In this document: in pieces, positions 54,729 through 64,000 of the stretch
Position numbering within the stretch: the stretch's first letter is position 1
Layout: the number at the start of each line of letters is the position of its first letter
Assembly: GCA_916048095.2 (NCBI GenBank)
Contig: OU696592.1
Location: 7,361,185-7,425,184, forward strand
Source: Sacculina carcini
Lineage: Eukaryota; Arthropoda; Thecostraca; Sacculinidae
Direction: 5' to 3'
Length of the DNA stretch: 64,000 bases
The notes under the pieces: generated by a model
What the model was told of the DNA's origin: nothing
Seen by the model: the letters and a program-made list of their open reading frames with translations, nothing else
The model's database searches: none
Made by a program: the position numbers and the translations under genes

Positions 54729-56081
54729 GGTAAAACTTAGGACACACTGAGGTAACACTTAGGGCACACTTAGGGCACACTTAGGGCACACTTAGGTAAC
54801 ACTTAGGTAACACTTAGGGCACACTTAGGGCACACTTAGGTAACACTTAGGTAACACTTAGGTAACACTTAGGACACACTTAGGTAACACTTAGGTAACA
54901 CTTAGGTAACACTTAGGGCACACTTAGGGCACACTTAGGTAACACTTAGGTAACACTTAGGTAACACTTGGGGCACACTTAGGTAACAGTTAGGGCACAC
55001 TTAGGTAACAGTTAGGGCACACTTAGGTAACACTTAGGGCACAGTTAGGTAACACTTAGGGCACACTTAGGTAACACTTAGGTAACACTTAGGTAACACT
55101 TAGGTAACACTTAGGTAACACTTAGGTAACACCTAGGGCACACTTAGGGCACACTTAGGTAACACTTAGGTAACACTTAGGGCACACTTAGGTAACACTT
55201 AGGGCACACTTAGGTAACACTTAGGTAACACTTAGGTAACACTTAGGTAACACTTAGGTAACACTTAGGGCACACTTAGGTAACACTTAGGGCACACTTA
55301 GGTAACACTTAGGGCACACTTAGGTAACACTTAGGTAACACTTAGGTAACGCTTAGGTAACACTTAGGTAACACTTAGGTCACACTTAGGTAACACTTAG
55401 GTAACACTTAGGTAACACTTAGGGCACACTTAGGTAACACTTAGGTAACACCTAGGGCACACTTAGGGCACACTTAGGTAACACTTAGGGCACACTTAGG
55501 TAACACTTAGGTAACACTTAGGTAACACTTAGGTAACACTTAGGTAACACTTAGGGCACACTTAGGGCACACTTAGGTAACACTTAGGTAACACTTAGGG
55601 CACACTTAGGTAACACTTAGGGCACACTTAGGGCACACTTAGGTAACACTTAGGGCACACTTAGGTAACACTTAGGTAACACTTAGGGTACACTGAGGTA
55701 ACACTTAGGGCACACTTAGGTAACACTTAGGGCACACTTAGGTAACACTTAGGTAACACTTAGGTAACACTTAGGTAACACCTAGGGCACACTTAGGGCA
55801 CACTTAGGTAACACTTAGGGCACACTTAGGTAACACTTAGGTAACACTTAGGTAACACTTAGGTAACACTTAGGGCACACTTAGGGCACACTTAGGTAAC
55901 ACTTAGGTAACACTTAGGGCACACTTAGGTAACACTTAGGGCACACTTAGGTAACACTTAGGTAACACTTAGGTAACACTTAGGTAACACTTAGGGCACA
56001 CTTAGGTAACAGTTAGGGCACACTTAGGTAACACTTGGGTAACACTTAGGTAACACTTGGGTAACACTTAGGTTACACTTA
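54729..56081. repeat. K-to-T module, copy at 54.7 kb
   Basis: K (54729), GGGTACACTGA (55686) and T (56071) all sit 3,619 bp (329 monomers) after their counterparts at 51110, 52067 and 52452, so this is a segmental copy with conserved spacing. Confidence 0.7.
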
Positions 56082-58897
56082 GGTAACACTTAGGGCACAC
56101 TTAGGTAACACTTAGGGCACACTTAGGTAACAGTTAGGGCACACTTAGGTAACACTTAGGGCACACTTAGGTAACACTTAGGGCACACTTAGGTAACACT
56201 TAGGGCACACTTAGGGCACACTTAGGTAACACTTAGGGCACACTTAGGTAACACTTAGGGCACACCTAGGTAACACTTAGGGCACACTTAGGGCACACTT
56301 AGGGCACACTTAGGTAACACTTAGGTAACACTTAGGGCACACTTAGGTAACACTTAGGGCACACTTAGGTAACACTTAGGGCACAGTTAGGTAACACTTA
56401 GGGCACACTTAGGTAACACTTAGGTAACACTTAGGTAACACTTAGGTAACACTTAGGTAACACTTAGATAACACCTAGGGCACACTTAGGGCACACTTAG
56501 GTAACACTTAGGTAACACTTAGGGCACACTTAGGTAACACTTAGGGCACACTTAGGTAACACTTAGGTAACACTTAGGTAACACTTAGGTAACACTTAGG
56601 GCACACTTAGGTAACACTTAGGGCACACTTAGGTAACAGTTAGGGCACACTTAGGTAACACTTAGGGCACACTTAGGTAACACTTAGGGCACACTTAGGT
56701 AACACTTAGGGCACACTTAGGGCACACTTAGGTAACACTTAGGGCACACTTAGGTAACACTTAGGGCACACCTAGGTAACACTTAGGGCACACTTAGGGC
56801 ACACTTAGGGCACACTTAGGTAACACTTAGGTAACACTTAGGGCACACTTAGGTAACACTTAGGGCACACTTAGGTAACACTTAGGGCACAGTTAGGTAA
56901 CACTTAGGGCACACTTAGGTAACACTTAGGTAACACTTAGGTAACACTTAGGTAACACTTAGGTAACACTTAGATAACACCTAGGGCACACTTAGGGCAC
57001 ACTTAGGTAACACTTAGGTAACACTTAGGGCACACTTAGGTAACACTTAGGGCACACTTAGGTAACACTTAGGTAACACTTAGGTAACACTTAGGTAACA
57101 CTTAGGTAACACTTAGGTAACACTTAGGTAACACTTAGGGCACACTTAGGTAACACTTAGGGCACACTTAGGTAACACTTAGGGCACACTTAGGGCACAC
57201 TTAGGTAACACTTAGGTAACGCTTAGGGCACACTTAGGTAACACTTAGGTCACACTTAGGTAACACTTAGGTAACACTTAGGTAACACTTAGGGCACACT
57301 TAGGGCACACTTAGGTAACACTTAGGGCACACTTAGGTAACACTTAGGGCACACTTAGGTAACACTTATGTAACACTTAGGTAACACTTAGGTAACACTT
57401 AGGTAACACTTAGGTAACACTTAGGTAACACTTAGGTAACACTTAGGTAACACTTAGGTAACACTTAGGGTACACTTAGGTAACACTTAGGGCACACTTA
57501 GGTAACACTTAGGGCACACTTAGGTAACACTTAGGGCACACTTAGGTAACACTTAGGGCACACTTAGGTAACAGTTAGGGCACACTTAGGTAACACTTAG
57601 GTAACACTTAGATAACACCTAGGGCACACTTAGGGCACACTTAGGTAACACTTAGGTAACACTTAGGGCACACTTAGGTAACACTTAGGGCACACTTAGG
57701 TAACACTTAGGTAACACTTAGGTAACACTTAGGTAACACTTAGGGCACACTTAGGTAACACTTAGGGCACACTTAGGTAACAGTTAGGGCACACTTAGGT
57801 AACACTTAGGGCACACTTAGGTAACACTTAGGGCACACTTAGGTAACACTTAGGGCACACTTAGGGCACACTTAGGTAACACTTAGGGCACACTTAGGTA
57901 ACACTTAGGGCACACCTAGGTAACACTTAGGGCACACTTAGGGCACACTTAGGGCACACTTAGGTAACACTTAGGTAACACTTAGGGCACACTTAGGTAA
58001 CACTTAGGGCACACTTAGGTAACACTTAGGGCACAGTTAGGTAACACTTAGGGCACACTTAGGTAACACTTAGGTAACACTTAGGTAACACTTAGGTAAC
58101 ACTTAGGTAACACTTAGATAACACCTAGGGCACACTTAGGGCACACTTAGGTAACACTTAGGTAACACTTAGGGCACACTTAGGTAACACTTAGGGCACA
58201 CTTAGGTAACACTTAGGTAACACTTAGGTAACACTTAGGTAACACTTAGGTAACACTTAGGTAACACTTAGGTAACACTTAGGGCACACTTAGGTAACAC
58301 TTAGGGCACACTTAGGTAACACTTAGGGCACACTTAGGGCACACTTAGGTAACACTTAGGTAACGCTTAGGGCACACTTAGGTAACACTTAGGTCACACT
58401 TAGGTAACACTTAGGTAACACTTAGGTAACACTTAGGGCACACTTAGGGCACACTTAGGTAACACTTAGGGCACACTTAGGTAACACTTAGGGCACACTT
58501 AGGTAACACTTATGTAACACTTAGGTAACACTTAGGTAACACTTAGGTAACACTTAGGTAACACTTAGGTAACACTTAGGTAACACTTAGGTAACACTTA
58601 GGTAACACTTAGGGTACACTTAGGTAACACTTAGGGCACACTTAGGTAACACTTAGGGCACACTTAGGTAACACTTAGGGCACACTTAGGTAACACTTAG
58701 GGCACACTTAGGTAACAGTTAGGGCACACTTAGGTAACACTTAGGTAACACTTAGGTAACACTTGGGTAACACTTAGGTAACACTTAGGGTACACTTAGG
58801 GCACACTTAGGTAACACTTAGGGCACACTTAGGTAACACTTAGGTAACACTTAGGTAACAGTTAGGGCACACTTAGGTAACACTTAGGGCACACTTA

Positions 58898-60239
58898 GGT
58901 AAAACTTAGGACACACTGAGGTAACACTTAGGGCACACTTAGGGCACACTTAGGGCACACTTAGGTAACACTTAGGTAACACTTAGGGCACACTTAGGGC
59001 ACACTTAGGTAACACTTAGGTAACACTTAGGTAACACTTAGGACACACTTAGGTAACACTTAGGTAACACTTAGGTAACACTTAGGGCACACTTAGGGCA
59101 CACTTAGGTAACACTTAGGTAACACTTAGGTAACACTTGGGGCACACTTAGGTAACAGTTAGGGCACACTTAGGTAACAGTTAGGGCACACTTAGGTAAC
59201 ACTTAGGGCACAGTTAGGTAACACTTAGGGCACACTTAGGTAACACTTAGGTAACACTTAGGTAACACTTAGGTAACACTTAGGTAACACTTAGGTAACA
59301 CCTAGGGCACACTTAGGGCACACTTAGGTAACACTTAGGTAACACTTAGGGCACACTTAGGTAACACTTAGGGCACACTTAGGTAACACTTAGGTAACAC
59401 TTAGGTAACACTTAGGTAACACTTAGGTAACACTTAGGGCACACTTAGGTAACACTTAGGGCACACTTAGGTAACACTTAGGGCACACTTAGGTAACACT
59501 TAGGTAACACTTAGGTAACGCTTAGGTAACACTTAGGTAACACTTAGGTCACACTTAGGTAACACTTAGGTAACACTTAGGTAACACTTAGGGCACACTT
59601 AGGTAACACTTAGGTAACACCTAGGGCACACTTAGGGCACACTTAGGTAACACTTAGGGCACACTTAGGTAACACTTAGGTAACACTTAGGTAACACTTA
59701 GGTAACACTTAGGTAACACTTAGGGCACACTTAGGGCACACTTAGGTAACACTTAGGTAACACTTAGGGCACACTTAGGTAACACTTAGGGCACACTTAG
59801 GGCACACTTAGGTAACACTTAGGGCACACTTAGGTAACACTTAGGTAACACTTAGGGTACACTGAGGTAACACTTAGGGCACACTTAGGTAACACTTAGG
59901 GCACACTTAGGTAACACTTAGGTAACACTTAGGTAACACTTAGGTAACACCTAGGGCACACTTAGGGCACACTTAGGTAACACTTAGGGCACACTTAGGT
60001 AACACTTAGGTAACACTTAGGTAACACTTAGGTAACACTTAGGGCACACTTAGGGCACACTTAGGTAACACTTAGGTAACACTTAGGGCACACTTAGGTA
60101 ACACTTAGGGCACACTTAGGTAACACTTAGGTAACACTTAGGTAACACTTAGGGCACACTTAGGTAACAGTTAGGGCACACTTAGGTAACACTTGGGTAA
60201 CACTTAGGTAACACTTGGGTAACACTTAGGTTACACTTA
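58898..60239. repeat. K-to-T module, copy at 58.9 kb
   Basis: K (58898) and GGGTACACTGA (59855) are 4,169 bp (379 monomers) after their 54.7 kb counterparts. T (60229) is only 4,158 bp after, so this copy has lost one whole monomer between GGGTACACTGA and T (374 instead of 385 bp). Length change again occurs in a whole-monomer step. Confidence 0.7.
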
Positions 60240-63200
60240 GGTAACACTTAGGGCACACTTAGGTAACACTTAGGGCACACTTAGGTAACACTTAGGGCAC
60301 ACTTAGGTAACACTTAGGGCACAGTTAGGTAACACTTAGGGCACACTTAGGTAACACTTAGGTAACACTTAGGTAACACTTAGGTAACACTTAGGTAACA
60401 CTTAGATAACACCTAGGGCACACTTAGGGCACACTTAGGTAACACTTAGGTAACACTTAGGGCACACTTAGGTAACACTTAGGGCACACTTAGGTAACAC
60501 TTAGGTAACACTTAGGTAACACTTAGGTAACACTTAGGTAACACTTAGGGCACACTTAGGTAACACTTAGGGCACACTTAGGTAACACTTAGGGCACACT
60601 TAGGTAACACTTAGGTAACACTTAGGTAACGCTTAGGGCACACTTAGGTAACACTTAGGTCACACTTAGGTAACACTTAGGTAACACTTAGGTAACACTT
60701 AGGGCACACTTAGGGCACACTTAGGTAACACTTAGGGCACACTTAGGTAACACTTAGGGCACACTTAGGTAACACTTATGTAACACTTAGGTAACACTTA
60801 GGTAACACTTAGGTAACACTTAGGTAACACTTAGGTAACACTTAGGTAACACTTAGGTAACACTTAGGTAACACTTAGGTAACACTTAGGTAACACTTAG
60901 GGTACACTTAGGTAACACTTAGGGCACACTTAGGTAACACTTAGGGCACACTTAGGTAACACTTAGGGCACACTTAGGTAACACTTAGGGCACACTTAGG
61001 TAACACTTAGGTAACACTTAGGTAACACTTAGGTAACACTTAGGTAACACTTAGGTAACACTTAGGGCACACTTAGGTAACACTTAGGGCACACTTAGGT
61101 AACACTTAGGGCACACTTAGGTAACACTTATGTAACACTTAGGGCACACTTAGGTAACACTTAGGGCACAGTTAGGTAACACTTAGGGCACACTTAGGTA
61201 ACACTTAGGTAACACTTAGGTAACACTTAGGTAACACTTAGGTAACACTTAGATAACACCTAGGGCACACTTAGGGCACACTTAGGTAACACTTAGGTAA
61301 CACTTAGGGCACACTTAGGTAACACTTAGGTAACACTTAGGTAACGCTTAGGTAACACTTAGGTAACACTTAGGTCACACTTAGGTAACACTTAGGTAAC
61401 ACTTAGGTAACACTTAGGGCACACTTAGGTAACACTTAGGTAACACCTAGGGCACACTTAGGGCACACTTAGGTAACACTTAGGGCACACTTAGGTAACA
61501 CTTAGGTAACACTTAGGTAACACTTAGGTAACACCTAGGGCACACTTAGGGCACACTTAGGTAACACTTAGGTAACACTTAGGGCACACTTAGGTAACAC
61601 TTAGGGCACACTTAGGTAACACTTAGGTAACACTTAGGTAACACTTAGGTAACACTTAGGTAACACTTAGGTAACACTTAGGGCACACTTAGGTAACACT
61701 TAGGGCACACTTAGGTAACACTTAGGGCACACTTAGGTAACACTTATGTAACACTTAGGGCACACTTAGGTAACACTTAGGGCACAGTTAGGTAACACTT
61801 AGGGCACACTTAGGTAACACTTAGGTAACACTTAGGTAACACTTAGGTAACACTTAGGTAACACTTAGATAACACCTAGGGCACACTTAGGGCACACTTA
61901 GGTAACACTTAGGTAACACTTAGGGCACACTTAGGTAACACTTAGGGCACACTTAGGTAACACTTAGGTAACACTTAGGTAACACTTAGGTAACACTTAG
62001 GTAACACTTAGGGCACACTTAGGTAACACTTAGGGCACACTTAGGTAACACTTAGGGCACACTTAGGTAACACTTAGGTAACACTTAGGTAACGCTTAGG
62101 GCACACTTAGGTAACACTTAGGTCACACTTAGGTAACACTTAGGTAACACTTAGGTAACACTTAGGGCACACTTAGGGCACACTTAGGTAACACTTAGGG
62201 CACACTTAGGTAACACTTAGGGCACACTTAGGTAACACTTATGTAACACTTAGGTAACACTTAGGTAACACTTAGGTAACACTTAGGTAACACTTAGGTA
62301 ACACTTAGGTAACACTTAGGTAACACTTAGGTAACACTTAGGGTACACTTAGGTAACACTTAGGGCACACTTAGGTAACACTTAGGGCACACTTAGGTAA
62401 CACTTAGGGCACACTTAGGTAACACTTAGGGCACACTTAGGTAACAGTTAGGGCACACTTAGGTAACACTTAGGTAACACTTAGGTAACACTTGGGTAAC
62501 ACTTAGGTAACACTTAGGGTACACTTAGGGCACACTTAGGTAACACTTAGGGCACACTTAGGTAACACTTAGGTAACACTTAGGTAACAGTTAGGGCACA
62601 CTTAGGTAACACTTAGGGCACACTTAGGTAAAACTTAGGACACACTGAGGTAACACTTAGGGCACACTTAGGGCACACTTAGGGCACACTTAGGTAACAC
62701 TTAGGTAACACTTAGGGCACACTTAGGGCACACTTAGGTAACACTTAGGTAACACTTAGGTAACACTTAGGACACACTTAGGTAACACTTAGGGCACACT
62801 TAGGTAACAGTTAGGGCACACTTAGGTAACACTTAGGGCACACTTAGGTAACACTTAGGGCACACTTAGGTAACACTTAGGGCACACTTAGGGCACACTT
62901 AGGTAACACTTAGGGCACACTTAGGTAACACTTAGGGCACACCTAGGTAACACTTAGGGCACACTTAGGGCACACTTAGGGCACACTTAGGTAACACTTA
63001 GGTAACACTTAGGGCACACTTAGGTAACACTTAGGGCACACTTAGGTAACACTTAGGGCACAGTTAGGTAACACTTAGGGCACACTTAGGTAACACTTAG
63101 GTAACACTTAGGTAACACTTAGGTAACACTTAGGTAACACTTAGATAACACCTAGGGCACACTTAGGGCACACTTAGGTAACACTTAGGTAACACTTAGG

Positions 63201-64000
63201 GCACACTTAGGTAACACTTAGGGCACACTTAGGTAACACTTAGGTAACACTTAGGTAACACTTAGGTAACACTTAGGTAACACTTAGGGCACACTTAGGT
63301 AACACTTAGGGCACACTTAGGTAACACTTAGGTAACACTTAGGTAACACTTAGGTAACACTTAGGTAACACTTAGGTAACACTTAGGGCACACTTAGGTA
63401 ACACTTAGGGCACACTTAGGTAACACTTAGGGCACACTTAGGTAACACTTATGTAACACTTAGGGCACACTTAGGTAACACTTAGGGCACAGTTAGGTAA
63501 CACTTAGGGCACACTTAGGTAACACTTAGGTAACACTTAGGTAACACTTAGGTAACACTTAGGTAACACTTAGATAACACCTAGGGCACACTTAGGGCAC
63601 ACTTAGGTAACACTTAGGTAACACTTAGGGCACACTTAGGTAACACTTAGGTAACACTTAGGTAACGCTTAGGTAACACTTAGGTAACACTTAGGTCACA
63701 CTTAGGTAACACTTAGGTAACACTTAGGTAACACTTAGGGCACACTTAGGTAACACTTAGGTAACACCTAGGGCACACTTAGGGCACACTTAGGTAACAC
63801 TTAGGGCACACTTAGGTAACACTTAGGTAACACTTAGGTAACACTTAGGTAACACCTAGGGCACACTTAGGGCACACTTAGGTAACACTTAGGTAACACT
63901 TAGGGCACACTTAGGTAACACTTAGGGCACACTTAGGTAACACTTAGGTAACACTTAGGTAACACTTAGGTAACACTTAGGTAACACTTAGGTAACACTT

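Larger units (their letters stand above)
5680..64000. repeat. Right arm of 11-bp satellite array (58.3 kb)
   Basis: The arm is 58,321 bp long, equal to 5,301 whole monomers plus 10 bases, and it runs off the window. Monomers A and B dominate, with sparse point variants. Monomer starts fall on positions equal to 4 modulo 11 at every place I checked, including all 35 T markers from 5713 to 60229 and the last unit at 63991. That argues for no net insertion or deletion other than of whole monomers. No gene, RNA gene or second transposon is present. Both strands carry stop codons in all frames, so no long ORF is possible. The sub-features below describe its higher-order structure. Confidence 0.97.

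Noticed and set aside
5680..64000. CRISPR array
   Set aside because: The repeats are 11 bp with no spacers between them, and no cas-like gene is present.

Overview
The window is almost entirely a eukaryotic satellite DNA array built on an 11-bp monomer, interrupted once by an LTR retrotransposon. The retrotransposon has animal-type features: a Ty3/gypsy (Metaviridae) polyprotein of the mag/K02A2.6-like kind and a tRNA-Ser primer-binding site. This suggests an animal, probably an invertebrate, but the species cannot be named from the sequence.

Layout. Bases 1-684 are the left arm of the array. Bases 685-5679 are the retrotransposon, which reads on the minus strand. From right to left it has a complete 5' LTR (5418-5679), a tRNA-Ser-type PBS (5407-5417), a short leader, a gag-protease ORF (3954-5294), a single in-frame TAA, an RT-RNase H-integrase ORF in the same frame (921-3953), a polypurine tract touching the pol stop codon (912-921), and a 3' LTR (685-911) that lacks its last 35 bp. 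There is no envelope gene. Bases 5680-64000 are the right arm, which contains no gene.

The satellite. Two monomers dominate: A (GGTAACACTTA) and B (GGGCACACTTA), differing only at bases 3-4 (TA or GC). Rarer point variants act as markers. In this report P = GGTAACAGTTA, Q = GGGCACAGTTA, T = GGTTACACTTA, g = GGTAACACTTG, C = GGGCACACCTA, D = GATAACACCTA, E = GGTAACGCTTA, F = GGTCACACTTA, H = TGTAACACTTA, G = GGGTACACTTA and K = GGTAAAACTTA (followed by GGACACACTGA). At every checkpoint the right arm keeps one 11-bp register for 58.3 kb. Markers recur in fixed order and define a 100-monomer (1,100-bp) higher-order repeat, a 53-monomer (583-bp) short form, a module about 3.0 kb long, and a tandem duplication with a period of 6,831 bp.

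How the parts relate. The retrotransposon sits inside one higher-order repeat. Removing 672-5679 would restore both the 11-bp register and the monomer order seen in uninterrupted copies. The LTRs are identical over their shared 227 bp, so the insertion is recent. The damaged left end and the in-frame TAA suggest either an imperfect copy or, less likely, stop-codon readthrough. The best candidates for something new are the nested, register-locked organisation of the satellite and the unusual left junction. I saw no other gene system.
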